Source: Anaerolinea thermophila (GTDB lineage: Bacteria; Chloroflexota; Anaerolineae; Anaerolineales; Anaerolineaceae). Taken from it: a DNA stretch of 64,000 nt. Below the pieces are notes generated by a model. That model was given only the letters and a program-made list of their open reading frames with translations. It had not been told where the DNA came from and ran no database searches. Made by a program: the position numbers and the translations under genes. Shown here piece by piece: positions 45,925 to 53,818 of this stretch (its first letter is position 1; every line of letters starts with the position of its first letter). The stretch lies in contig NZ_DYHZ01000003.1 in NCBI RefSeq assembly GCF_020723905.1, positions 124,001 through 188,000 of the forward strand. Direction: 5' to 3'.

Positions 45925-47752
45925 CCGATTTTGCCAGATTACGCGGCTGATCGACGTCCAGACCGCGCAAGGTGGCAATATGATATGCAAGAATTTGTAA
46001 TGGAATCACCGTGATGACAGGGCTGAGCAGCCAGGGGGTTTCAGGGATCCACAGAACATAATCTGCCAGTTCTCTCGCTTTCTCATCCCCGTCTGTTGCC
46101 ACGACTACAACGATTCCCCCGCGTGCTTTAACCTGTTCAACCTGACTGATCATTTTATCATACCAGGGGTCTCTCGGGGCAATGGCAATGACAGGCATGT
46201 TTTTGTCCACCAGGGCAATTGGCCCATGCTTCATTTCACCTGCAGGATACGCTTCAGCGTGGATGTAGGAAATTTCTTTTAACTTGAGGGCGCCTTCATA
46301 GGCGATGGGCATGTTAATGCCCCTGCCCAGATAGAGAGCATTATGGGTGTCCTTCAGGGCATAAGCAACTTTCTTTATCTCTTCTTCTCGATCCAGACAT
46401 TTACCTGCCAGGTCGGGAATCAGAGATAAATCTGTGACCAGACGTTTTCTCTCTCTGGAAGTCAATTCCCCACGAAGGTCGCCCAGTAAAACTGCCAGCA
46501 TATAGAGATCAACCAGAGGAGCAGTGAATGCTTTGGTTGAAGCAACTCCAATTTCCGGACCCACCTGCATGGAGATACACCCATCTGCCAGACGCATGGC
46601 TTGAGATCCAATTGCATTGACGATGGACCAGAGCATAGCGCCTTTTTTGCGGGCTTCTTCCATTGCCGCCAGGGTGTCGGCAGTTTCGCCGGATTGACTG
46701 ATGGCTAAAACAACAGTATTGGAGTCTACCAATGGATCACGGTAGCGAAATTCTGAAGCAATATCTACTTCTACAGGAATTTTAGCAATCCGTTCAATCA
46801 TGACTTTTCCAACCATTCCCGCATGTGCCGCAGTGCCGCAAGCAGTGATGATTATTTTTTGAATCTTTCTGGCTTTTTCAGCGGTTATGTTGAGAGTGTC
46901 CAGATGAATGCGTCCTTCATCGAAATCAACTCTACCTGCAAGGGTATCTGTGAGAGAACGAACTTGTTCATGAATTTCCTTTTGCATGAAGTGACGGTAT
47001 TCGCCTTTCTCCGCTGCTACAGGATCCCATGAAATATTATGAATCTGAGGGGTTACCCGTTCCCCATTTAAGGTCTCTACCTTGACATCATGCTGAGTAA
47101 CAATGGCCATCTGCCCGGATTCAAGGAATATAACCCGTCGGGTGTGTTCTAAAATGGCGGGGATGTCTGAAGCAATGAACATCTCACCCTCGCCAAACCC
47201 TATGACCACGCCGCCAGCATTCCCTATTCTGGCAGCAATGATTTTATCGGGCTCTCGGGATGACATAATGACAATGCCATGTGCCCCTTTAAGTTGCTTT
47301 AGGGCTTGCCTGGAGGCTTCTACCAGTCCGGAGGAATTGGAATAGTATCGTTCTACAAGATGAACAATGGTTTCTGTATCGGTATCTGACCGGAATTGAA
47401 CGCCTTCTGAAGACAGTTCTTCTTTAAGTTCCAGAAAGTTTTCCACAATTCCGTTATGTACCACAACAAAATCGCCATTTGAACTCAGATGAGGATGAGC
47501 GTTTCGTGCGGAAGGCTCTCCGTGAGTTGCCCAGCGCGTATGTCCAATACCCATCTTTCCAAATACAGGTTGACTCTCAAGCAGAGCGGCCAGTTTGGAG
47601 AGTTTGCCTGCTTCTCGGCGAATCTCAATTTTTCCGTTTTGCATTACCGCTAATCCGGCGGAATCATATCCGCGGTATTCCAGTCTTTTCAGTCCGTTGA
47701 GGATGATCGGTGTGGCGTTTTGCTCACCGATGTACCCTACGATTCCACACAT
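45911..47752 (-). CDS. glmS: Glutamine-fructose-6-phosphate aminotransferase
   Basis: Makes glucosamine-6-phosphate, the entry step to peptidoglycan amino sugars. 613 residues. The N-terminal glutaminase begins MCGIVGYIGEQ with catalytic Cys, followed by RGYDSAGLAV and HTRWATHGEPS. Two SIS sugar-isomerase domains follow (SQSGETADTLAAMEEA, STKAFTAPLVDL). The track's start at 47782 adds ten residues. The ATG at 47752 puts Cys at position 2 and has AGGAGG in front. Expression is probably controlled by the ribozyme 87 bp upstream. Confidence 0.97.
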   Translation of the reverse strand: MCGIVGYIGEQNATPIILNGLKRLEYRGYDSAGLAVMQNGKIEIRREAGKLSKLAALLESQPVFGKMGIGHTRWATHGEPSARNAHPHLSSNGDFVVVHNGIVENFLELKEELSSEGVQFRSDTDTETIVHLVERYYSNSSGLVEASRQALKQLKGAHGIVIMSSREPDKIIAARIGNAGGVVIGFGEGEMFIASDIPAILEHTRRVIFLESGQMAIVTQHDVKVETLNGERVTPQIHNISWDPVAAEKGEYRHFMQKEIHEQVRSLTDTLAGRVDFDEGRIHLDTLNITAEKARKIQKIIITACGTAAHAGMVGKVMIERIAKIPVEVDIASEFRYRDPLVDSNTVVLAISQSGETADTLAAMEEARKKGAMLWSIVNAIGSQAMRLADGCISMQVGPEIGVASTKAFTAPLVDLYMLAVLLGDLRGELTSRERKRLVTDLSLIPDLAGKCLDREEEIKKVAYALKDTHNALYLGRGINMPIAYEGALKLKEISYIHAEAYPAGEMKHGPIALVDKNMPVIAIAPRDPWYDKMISQVEQVKARGGIVVVVATDGDEKARELADYVLWIPETPWLLSPVITVIPLQILAYHIATLRGLDVDQPRNLAKSVTVE

Positions 47753-47838
47753 GAGAACCTCCTGAATGTCTCGATCTATCAAAATATTGACCTACTTTCA
47801 AGGAAAACCCGAAAGCCGTAGAAATTAGACGATTAATT

Positions 47839-47985
47839 GGGGGGATGTCAGGATTCCTCCTGGAAGGCTTCCGCTGATCTCTCGATTTTCCCGGCTGTTC
47901 TGCCGGTTAGCTCCATCTTGCGATGGAGAACCTTCTTCCTCGTCAATCTATCCTCAACCCCCTGCGGATAGATCCATGCGCTTAA
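47839..47985 (-). promoter_or_regulatory. glmS ribozyme (self-cleaving, GlcN6P-responsive), with an insertion
   Basis: The minus strand carries the glmS ribozyme core. A cleavage A/G at 47982/47981 begins AAGCGCATGG. P2 is ATCTATCC/GGATAGAT. The invariant-type core ATTGACGAGG follows, then P3 (GAAGG/CCTTC), ATCGAGAGATCAGCGG and AGCCTTCC. Relative to the common form, which runs from GGUU straight to AUCGA, two extra hairpins are inserted here (CTCCATC-GCAA-GATGGAG and CCGGC-AGAACA-GCCGG). One core base pair (CG) appears lost (GCGCA, CAGCGG). Known role: glucosamine-6-phosphate triggers cleavage and lowers glmS expression. Confidence 0.85.
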
Positions 47986-48059
47986 ACATCCCATCTTCGA
48001 CAAATAAATATCTTATTATGTTTCGATAAGGGGCACCTCCATTTGCCAGAATTTGCCTG

Positions 48060-48065
48060 ATTATA
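48060..48065 (-). promoter_or_regulatory. Putative -10 box of the glmS transcript
   Basis: Exact TATAAT on the minus strand, about 80 bp upstream of the ribozyme cleavage site. No good -35 is visible at 16-18 bp. Confidence 0.4.
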
Positions 48066-48136
48066 ATGCAAAATCGGCGAGTCAGGATTTAAGGGCTTTT
48101 ACGGGGAGTGGATCAAAACTGGGTTAAGATAGAGGA

Positions 48137-48596
48137 ATGATCGAGTGCCCAAAATGCTATCGAACAGAACGACAAAATCGGGCTGGGAAAACAGAGAGCG
48201 AAAGTCAACGCTATCGCTGCATGTTTTGCCAGATTCGATATACACCGGAACCGAAGTCACGGGCTTACCCGGAAGAGATGCGGCAGAGAGCCATTCAGAT
48301 GTATGTGGATGGGATGAACTATTCATTTTCATCGGGGAGAAAAAACAATCTACATCTTCACCATTGTAGATCGGGCCACCCGTTGCTATCTGGGTTTCAA
48401 AGTGGTCTGGGGAAGAACGCAACACGCTGCTCAGGAGATGGTAGATGAAGCGTCCAAAGCTAGGCGCTGCTACCGCGATGCTTTTAATGCCTATGAGCGT
48501 CTGTGGTATCACGGGGGCATCTATGAAGTCTCCCAGGGCAAAACGGACACCTATTCCGTTGAAGGGGAACAACCCACCTTAATGTTTTTTCGATAG
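48137..48596 (+). pseudogene. Decayed IS1-like transposase
   Basis: The N-terminal part (48137 onward) shows the zinc-ribbon IECPKCYRTERQNRAGK and RYRCMFCQIRYTPEPKSRA of InsA-type proteins. The C-terminal part continues in another frame (TIYIFTIVDRATRCYLGFKVV and later AFNAYERLWYHGGIYEV, GKTDTYSVEGEQPTL), typical of the InsB catalytic region. The frames are broken near 48320 and a central part appears deleted. No intact terminal repeats or target duplication were found. It is not expected to be active. Confidence 0.8.
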
Positions 48597-48680
48597 TCCC
48601 CACTCAGTTGTTTTGTTACCAGATCATTTCCCCGGTTGTGATGTTCCTGTTCATTCCATGCCCGGGTTCATGTGCGACCT

Positions 48681-49421
48681 TCAGGATTCGATTGTGACCA
48701 ACCGAACCCCATTTGGACGAATCTGCCGAAACGTTGCCCCCTGGCGAATCAGAGGCAGAATACGTTCCGAATTTTCCACAAGGCTGCCTGAAAGTACGTC
48801 AATGCCGAAATCAAAGAGGAGCGGTGAAAGGGGGGTGCTTGGTCCCAGGAGAAGAACCTTTGCCCCCTGTTTGCGGAGGTTGAACACACTTTCAAAGGTG
48901 TGGTTGATCAGCGTGGTGGCGGTAATTGCCAGAATATCTGCCTGAGGGATAATTTCCGGTGCCATGGAAGCGGGCAAGTCCTCTCCCTGTGGATGAAGTT
49001 CCAGCACCCATAATTCTTTTACCTGATTTTTAAGTTGAGACACAAAAGGAAAATGTCCAATTAAGGCAACTTTTTTATCTTTGCCGTGTCTGATAATATA
49101 CTCCTCAGCGGGTAAATCTACAAAATGATGTACTGGTGGAAGTAAGGCGTTAATGGTAGCCAGACCGATTCCCGTCTCAGTGTAGCTCTGTGAATAAACC
49201 AGATGTGCCAGTTCAAGTGCAGAACGATTCTCTAACCGCCCGGCCTCCTCTACAGCAGGATAACGAGCATGCTCCCACTCCGGGTTTGTAAGTGTGGCGG
49301 CAAGCCCGCTTTTGACCTTCCCTTCCTGTTCTATCATCACCATCGTCCAGAAAAGCCCGACTTCTACACCGATGACCCGGGCATCTGATACTGTCTCAAT
49401 GAGTCGATCAAAAATTTCCAT
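48681..49421 (-). CDS. DUF364-type protein (putative metal-chelation related)
   Basis: 246 residues. The N-terminal part resembles the DUF4213 cap (IGVEVGLFWTMVMIE, ARYPAVEEAGRLENRSALELAHL). The C-terminal part is Rossmann-like (KKVALIGHFPFVSQLKN ... ADILAITATTLINHTFESVF, VLLLGPSTPLSPLLFDFGID). DUF364 proteins have been suggested to bind metals or pterin-like ligands. The biochemical function is not established. It is monocistronic between the IS1-like remnant and the XRE fusion gene. Confidence 0.8.
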   Translation of the reverse strand: MEIFDRLIETVSDARVIGVEVGLFWTMVMIEQEGKVKSGLAATLTNPEWEHARYPAVEEAGRLENRSALELAHLVYSQSYTETGIGLATINALLPPVHHFVDLPAEEYIIRHGKDKKVALIGHFPFVSQLKNQVKELWVLELHPQGEDLPASMAPEIIPQADILAITATTLINHTFESVFNLRKQGAKVLLLGPSTPLSPLLFDFGIDVLSGSLVENSERILPLIRQGATFRQIRPNGVRLVTIES

Positions 49422-49638
49422 CGAAACACCACCTTTTCTGTGTTAAAAAGCAAAAAGTTCTCTGGATAGCCGTTTTGAAAAAAGTATTCTGTCTTAACGG
49501 GTCCTCCAGGACAATGAGGAATGGGAAATTTCTTCATCTCCTATGAGCAGAAAATGCATGTTGACTGTCATTATATCTTTATTAATTTTCTCGGAGAATT
49601 TTTACATACTCTATATTCCTCACCGATCAGTCATCGAC

Positions 49639-49669
49639 AAAAAAATCGGGCAGGTTGTCCTTGCCCGAT
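49639..49669 (-). terminator. Intrinsic terminator after the XRE-cupin-NifX gene
   Basis: The stem ATCGGGCA/TGCCCGAT with a 9-nt loop is followed by a run of T on the minus strand, 19 bp after the stop at 49688. Confidence 0.85.
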
Positions 49670-49687
49670 GAGAAGCCTGAAATTGGT

Positions 49688-50737
49688 TCAGTGGAGCATC
49701 TCCAGGTGGTTGGCAAGCGTACCATCCAGATAAGCCTGTACGGCTTCATCTACTTCTCGCAGATCGGTTATAAAAGGTTGGATATTGAGCTGGCGTATGC
49801 TGTTGAATGCCCCCATTCCCATACCGCCGCAAATTAACACCTGGCAATCTGAAATGGCTTCTGCCATGCTAATATGCTTGAGATGAGAATTGGAATCTGT
49901 TCCATGACCTGCATTAGAAGGTTGTTCTTCTTGATTCTGGTGCTCTGCGCTGAATTGCCGGTGTCCTAATTTTTCCCGCATTTCGCGGTTCACAATTTTC
50001 CCTTCCTCAATGGTCAGTACCAGATAGTACTGAGCGCGGCCAAAGTGCTTGCTGATGGTCTTGCCGTCATCGGTAATCACTGCAATTTTCATGGTCGACT
50101 CCTTGTTCATTGACTCAAGTGAGAAGTGCCGCCCACCTGGCTCTTCACGAACATCTGATGGGTAAAAGATGAGTAAGATTTGAGCAGTGTCTTCGCTGCT
50201 ATTTTCCCAACAGTGTGGCAGGTGCGCTTCAAAAACCAGGCTGTCGCCGGGTTTTAATGTGTATTCCTCTTGCTCAATCTGGTACCGAATGGTCCCGCTA
50301 AGGCAATAGACAAATTCATGTCCGGTGTGGACGATCATCCGGTCTCCACTACCTGTGCCCGGTTTCAAAGTCACCACAAAAGGTTGAACAACGTTACCCG
50401 CCAGGTCTTTGCCCAGGTTTTCCATCTGCGTTCTTCCAAAGGCAGCCAGAGGACGTTGATCTGCGGGTGTGAAAACAACTCGCTTTTCTACCGGCTCTGA
50501 TTCAAAGAAAGTGACAATGGGCACTTCCAGTGCCAGGGCTAACTGCTGAAGCGTGCTGACCGAAGGGGACGATTTACCATTCTCTATCAGGCTGAGGGTA
50601 TTGACATTCAGCCCGCTCCGATCCGCCAGCGCGCGCAATGATAGGCCTTTGCGAGTGCGCAATTCGCGCAGTTTCCGGGCTACCAGCACTTCGGCACGAG
50701 TGTTTTTGTTGTCAATTGCTGAATCCAACAGATTCAT
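49688..50737 (-). CDS. XRE-family HTH regulator fused to cupin and a NifX-like domain
   Basis: 349 residues. HTH_XRE is at about 20-80 (LRALADRSGLNVNTLSLIENG), with a cupin at about 110-195 (VYCLSGTIRYQIEQEEYTLKPGD). From residue 216 a NifX/NifB-C-like domain follows (KIAVITDDGKTISKHFGRA ... CGGMGMGAFNSIRQ). That domain starts at an internal in-frame ATG (50092) preceded by AAGGAGTCGACC, a good Shine-Dalgarno with 6-nt spacing, so a separate 134-residue product may also be made. NifX-like proteins are usually separate genes. The start at 50737 overlaps OsmC by 26 bp. Confidence 0.85.
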   Translation of the reverse strand: MNLLDSAIDNKNTRAEVLVARKLRELRTRKGLSLRALADRSGLNVNTLSLIENGKSSPSVSTLQQLALALEVPIVTFFESEPVEKRVVFTPADQRPLAAFGRTQMENLGKDLAGNVVQPFVVTLKPGTGSGDRMIVHTGHEFVYCLSGTIRYQIEQEEYTLKPGDSLVFEAHLPHCWENSSEDTAQILLIFYPSDVREEPGGRHFSLESMNKESTMKIAVITDDGKTISKHFGRAQYYLVLTIEEGKIVNREMREKLGHRQFSAEHQNQEEQPSNAGHGTDSNSHLKHISMAEAISDCQVLICGGMGMGAFNSIRQLNIQPFITDLREVDEAVQAYLDGTLANHLEMLH

Positions 50738-51182
50738 TTACAGGTCTTCGCTCTACAATCAATTCGATGGGGGTTAAATTGTGGATATTATCTGAAATTG
50801 GACATCGAGCATCAATTTCGCGCAATAATTGCTCTTTCTCCTCCTGGGTCATGTCGGCATCAAAATTCACGTGAACACGGATACCGGAGAACCCCGCCCG
50901 TGCTTCGACGTTTTTGCCCATCAAGACATCTGTATCCAGTTCTCCTTCTACATGAACTTCGATTTTGCGCACAGGTAGCCGGCGTTGTTTGGCGATAATA
51001 TGTCCGATGGTGATAATGCAACCAGCCAGGGATACAAATAAGTATTCCAGAGGAGTAGGACCTGCATCCGTCCCACCACCTGTAACCGGCTGATCAACAA
51101 TGGCAACATGTTGCCTTGACCTTGTTTCGATTTTGAACCCCGAGATTTGAACCGCATCAACGCTTACGGTTTTGATCGCCAT
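50712..51182 (-). CDS. OsmC/Ohr-family peroxidase-like protein
   Basis: 156 residues from the ATG at 51182 (AAGGAG in front). The track's start adds 30 residues of improbable hydrophobic leader. Typical OsmC features are PLEYLFVSLAGCIITIGHII, with the first redox Cys, and a second Cys in IDARCPISDNIHN. Such proteins reduce organic hydroperoxides. An exact TATAAT at 51213-51218 on the minus strand lies 31 bp upstream. The 3' end overlaps the XRE gene. Confidence 0.88.
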   Translation of the reverse strand: MAIKTVSVDAVQISGFKIETRSRQHVAIVDQPVTGGGTDAGPTPLEYLFVSLAGCIITIGHIIAKQRRLPVRKIEVHVEGELDTDVLMGKNVEARAGFSGIRVHVNFDADMTQEEKEQLLREIDARCPISDNIHNLTPIELIVERRPVNESVGFSN

Positions 51183-51314
51183 AAAACTGCTCCTTGTAAA
51201 AGATTTACCAAAATTATAGTACAAAGTAATGCAAAAATGCAGAAAAACGCATAAAATAATTATATAAATCACTTGTTGAGCATGTCGTTACTCACTTTGT
51301 AGAACCTTACACTG

Positions 51315-51332
51315 ATGTATTATTAAATACAT
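51315..51332. promoter_or_regulatory. Putative ArsR-type operator
   Basis: Inverted repeat ATGTATT-N4-AATACAT in the divergent region between OsmC and the ArsR-like gene. Its position and AT-rich dyad fit autoregulation by the ArsR protein. Binding is inferred. Confidence 0.5.
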
Positions 51333-51376
51333 GCAAAGCATTGAATGTTTTTGGCTCTGGTTATTCCACGGAACCT

Positions 51377-51709
51377 ATGGAACTAAATTTGTCCTCCACC
51401 CGCGACATAGCTGACCTTGCGAGATTTTTACAGATGATTGGCAATCCACTGCGTCTGGAAATTCTGTTTTGTTTGCTTGAACAGCCTTGCTGTGTTTGCG
51501 AACTTTCGAGCAAATTAAACCACCGACAGCCTTGCATTTCACAACACCTGATGCGCTTACGCCAGGCCGGACTGGTGAATGCAAAGCGCGAAGGCTGGAA
51601 AAAATATTATTTCATCCCTTCCCCTGGTGTCAAAAAATATCTGCTTTGTTTACAAGAAAACTGGCAGGGTGGGTTATTCAATTTTCTGGAGCACGAAAAA
51701 AATGCATAG
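51377..51709 (+). CDS. ArsR/SmtB-family transcriptional repressor
   Basis: 110 residues. The N-terminal helix is followed by LQMIGNPLRLEILFCLLEQ and the winged helix CCVCELSSKLNHRQPCISQHLMRLRQAGLVNAKR. Cys residues in CCVCEL lie where the ArsR metal(loid) or redox sensor site often is. The track's 51341 start is a TTG with no ribosome site. The ATG at 51377 begins the usual domain. It probably controls the adjacent exporter and/or OsmC, with the AATACAT dyad as operator. Confidence 0.85.
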   Translation: MELNLSSTRDIADLARFLQMIGNPLRLEILFCLLEQPCCVCELSSKLNHRQPCISQHLMRLRQAGLVNAKREGWKKYYFIPSPGVKKYLLCLQENWQGGLFNFLEHEKNA

Positions 51710-51840
51710 AAGTTTAAAAAGACCCTGTACGTGCCTGATTAAATGCAAGATGCTCCCTTGCGTGGATTTATCTCCCCCGGCTTTTTGATTCTCGACGAAG
51801 TTTTCATACAGATCAATTTACAATCACGAAGGAGGTTAAG

Positions 51841-52746
51841 ATGAAAGACTGGTTAAAAACACAGATTCCAACGGCGGTGATTTTGCTTGTGATTGCGCTG
51901 GTTGCCGCGATATATTTTGGTCTGGGACAATATGCGGCTCCCGTGGGAGTACCTGAATTGACTCCGTTCCGTATGATCATTTTGATCATAGTGGGCTTTC
52001 TTGCTGGGGTTTTAGGTGGAATTATTGGTACTGGCGGTTGCAGCGTGATGTTACCGGTACTGCACTTCTGGATGGGATATCCTGCTCCAATTGCTGTGGG
52101 TACTACCCTGTTTGCGGTTATTTTTACTGCGATTTCCGGAGGATACGGGCATCTGGTGCGAGGAAACCTGGACAAGCGGGCTGTTGCTTGGCTGGGTGGA
52201 GCCGGGATCATTGGGGTTGTAATAGGCTCATGGTTGTTTACTTTTCTCTCCAGTCAATCTGCCTTACTTGGATTGATCCTGGGAATCCTTTTCCTCTGGC
52301 CTGCTCTGCGCATGATCTGGGAAGGTATTCGCCACTCCGGACTTCCTCAAAAAGAAGGCAATAAAATCAATGCCTCTGCTACCGGACTGGGAGTGTTTGG
52401 TCTGGTAGTGGGATTGGCAACCGGCGTTGCGGGATTAGGAGGCGGTTATGCTCTTGTTCCAGGGTTAATTTATCTGTTTGGTGCGCCGGTTTATATCACC
52501 ATGGGAACTTCCCTGGCAACTATGATTCCCCTTGCTGTGATTGGTGGCGGACTAAAACTGGCAGGCGGTTTTGTGGACCTGGCAGTCGGACTGCTGTTGG
52601 CGGCTGGCACGGTTATTGGCGCACAGGTGGGCGCAGCCGTGATCAAACGCTTCAAACCAAACACGCTCAAGTTAATCTTTGGCGTTTACTTCCTCTACGT
52701 TTCGGTGAAATTTATCACTGCATTCTTTGGTGTTAAAGTCTGGTAA
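51841..52746 (+). CDS. TauE/SafE-family sulfite/anion exporter
   Basis: 301 residues with about eight membrane segments. The family's repeated glycine-rich motifs are visible: GFLAGVLGGIIGTGGCSVMLPVL and a second copy GLVVGLATGVAGLGGGYALVPGL. Relatives export sulfite, sulfoacetate or other organosulfur anions. The gene has a strong AAGGAGG site and its own terminator. It lies 131 bp downstream of the ArsR-like gene. Control of transport by that regulator is possible but not shown. Confidence 0.88.
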   Translation: MKDWLKTQIPTAVILLVIALVAAIYFGLGQYAAPVGVPELTPFRMIILIIVGFLAGVLGGIIGTGGCSVMLPVLHFWMGYPAPIAVGTTLFAVIFTAISGGYGHLVRGNLDKRAVAWLGGAGIIGVVIGSWLFTFLSSQSALLGLILGILFLWPALRMIWEGIRHSGLPQKEGNKINASATGLGVFGLVVGLATGVAGLGGGYALVPGLIYLFGAPVYITMGTSLATMIPLAVIGGGLKLAGGFVDLAVGLLLAAGTVIGAQVGAAVIKRFKPNTLKLIFGVYFLYVSVKFITAFFGVKVW

Positions 52747-52748
52747 AG

Positions 52749-52785
52749 AATTTCCCCTTGATCTTTTCTGATCAAGGGGAAATTT
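52749..52785 (+). terminator. Intrinsic terminator after the TauE/SafE gene
   Basis: A perfect stem AATTTCCCCTTGATC/GATCAAGGGGAAATT with a 7-nt loop region, followed by TGTTTATAG. It begins 3 bp after the stop codon. Confidence 0.88.
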
Positions 52786-52812
52786 GTTTATAGAATATTC
52801 TCTTAAAATCTA

Positions 52813-52841
52813 TTGACACAAATAGAATAGTATGCTATCAT
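52813..52841 (+). promoter_or_regulatory. Strong sigma-70-like promoter for PadR
   Basis: TTGACA and TATCAT with a 17-bp spacer. The spacer/-10 region carries the small dyad ATAG-TATG-CTAT, a possible operator for autoregulation by PadR. Confidence 0.75.
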
Positions 52842-52878
52842 TATATCTGGATGATAGAACAAGATTGGAGGAGAAGGA

Positions 52879-53262
52879 ATGATGCCAAGACATGGAAGAG
52901 GTTGGTTAATGGGAGAGGGCTCCAATTATGGAGGACATCATTCTCCACTCACAATTTCAATCCTCGAACCGGCATTGCTTATCCTGCTGAAAGAGCAGCC
53001 ACGGCATGGCTACACCCTGCTTGGTGAGATAGAAACCCTGGGGATGTCCACAATCCATCCAAGCGTCGTTTATCGGACTTTGCGCGAGATGGAAAGGCTG
53101 GGATGGGTCCAGTCCGATTGGGACATTGATCAGACTCAGGGTCCTCCTAGAAGGATCTATCGTTTAACTGGGCAAGGAGAAGAAGTCTTACAAATCTGGA
53201 GGTGTGAACTGGAAAAAAACCAAAAGATGATTTCCGATTTGCTGAAAAGAATAAATGGGTAG
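52879..53262 (+). CDS. PadR-family transcriptional regulator
   Basis: 127 residues. A glycine-rich N-terminal stretch (MMPRHGRGWLMGEGSNYGG) precedes the PadR winged helix: ILEPALLILLKEQPRHGYTLL, HPSVVYRTLREMERLGWV and RRIYRLTGQGEEVL. The C-terminal dimerisation helix is short. GGAGGAG lies before the ATG. A good promoter with an overlapping dyad suggests autoregulation. DUF5320 genes follow, the usual context for this PadR subgroup. Confidence 0.9.
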   Translation: MMPRHGRGWLMGEGSNYGGHHSPLTISILEPALLILLKEQPRHGYTLLGEIETLGMSTIHPSVVYRTLREMERLGWVQSDWDIDQTQGPPRRIYRLTGQGEEVLQIWRCELEKNQKMISDLLKRING

Positions 53263-53271
53263 GAGACATTC

Positions 53272-53483
53272 ATGCCTGTGTAAGGGATGGAACTGTCCCT
53301 TCGGACATGGGATCCCCTGGTGGTCGAGGAATAGGGAATTGTAATTCCATCGGGGGTAATGCTAACCCATCCCCGGTTTCTGAAAATAACCACCCGTTTG
53401 GTTGGGATGGGCGAGTATGGAATGCCACAGTTGCTCGCCTGTTTAGACACAAATGCTTAATCGTGGGAATCGAAAAAAAATAA
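53272..53483 (+). pseudogene. Decayed DUF5320-like gene
   Basis: An ATG with AGGAG ahead opens MPV and then meets TAA. Shifted by two frames, the sequence continues RDGTVPSDMGSPGGRGIGNC. This is close to the (R)DGTGP-x-G-x2-GP-x-TGRG-x-G-x-C start of DUF5320 proteins and runs to a stop at 53481. It looks like a second copy next to the intact gene at 53509, inactivated by a frame change. The assignment rests on a short pattern. Confidence 0.4.
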
Positions 53484-53508
53484 ACCTGACTATGAAAGGA
53501 GGTTCAAT

Positions 53509-53778
53509 ATGCCTGGAATGGATAAAACTGGACCGTTTGGGACTGGACCAGTGGGAAGAGAAATGGGACCATGTAGCGGCGGCGTATCCTTCCAACAAGG
53601 CAAGGGTAGAGGAATGGGGAGGGGGTTTCGACGGGGAGGGGGTTTTGGCAGATTTCTACCCCCCATCGTTTCGAAAGAAGGAGAGAAAGATTTCCTCGAA
53701 AAACGTAAAAACTGGTTGAAGTCTCAGTTAGAGGCAGTGGAGAAACTGCTGGAAACCATCAATAAGTCTGAGAACTAA
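53509..53778 (+). CDS. DUF5320-like small Gly-rich protein
   Basis: 89 residues beginning MPGMDKTGPFGTGPVGREMG, the hallmark DUF5320 start. A Gly/Arg-rich centre (GRGMGRGFRRGGGFGRF) and a C-terminal coiled-coil helix (KNWLKSQLEAVEKLLETI) follow. AAAGGAGG precedes the ATG. Family members sit near NifX/NifB-like or metal-cluster proteins in anaerobes, and their role is unknown. It lies downstream of PadR, separated by the decayed copy. The ORF at 53453 in another frame is a shadow. Confidence 0.78.
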   Translation: MPGMDKTGPFGTGPVGREMGPCSGGVSFQQGKGRGMGRGFRRGGGFGRFLPPIVSKEGEKDFLEKRKNWLKSQLEAVEKLLETINKSEN

Positions 53779-53818
53779 TCTGGTTTTTAAAAATAGTGGT
53801 AAATCACTTCATCATTCT

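Noticed and set aside
49521-49837. Plus-strand ORFs between DUF364 and the XRE fusion
   Set aside because: They overlap the terminator and the 3' end of the minus-strand gene, so they are shadows.
53453-53719. 88-residue ORF overlapping DUF5320
   Set aside because: Shadow of the intact gene at 53509, which has the AAAGGAGG site and family motif.
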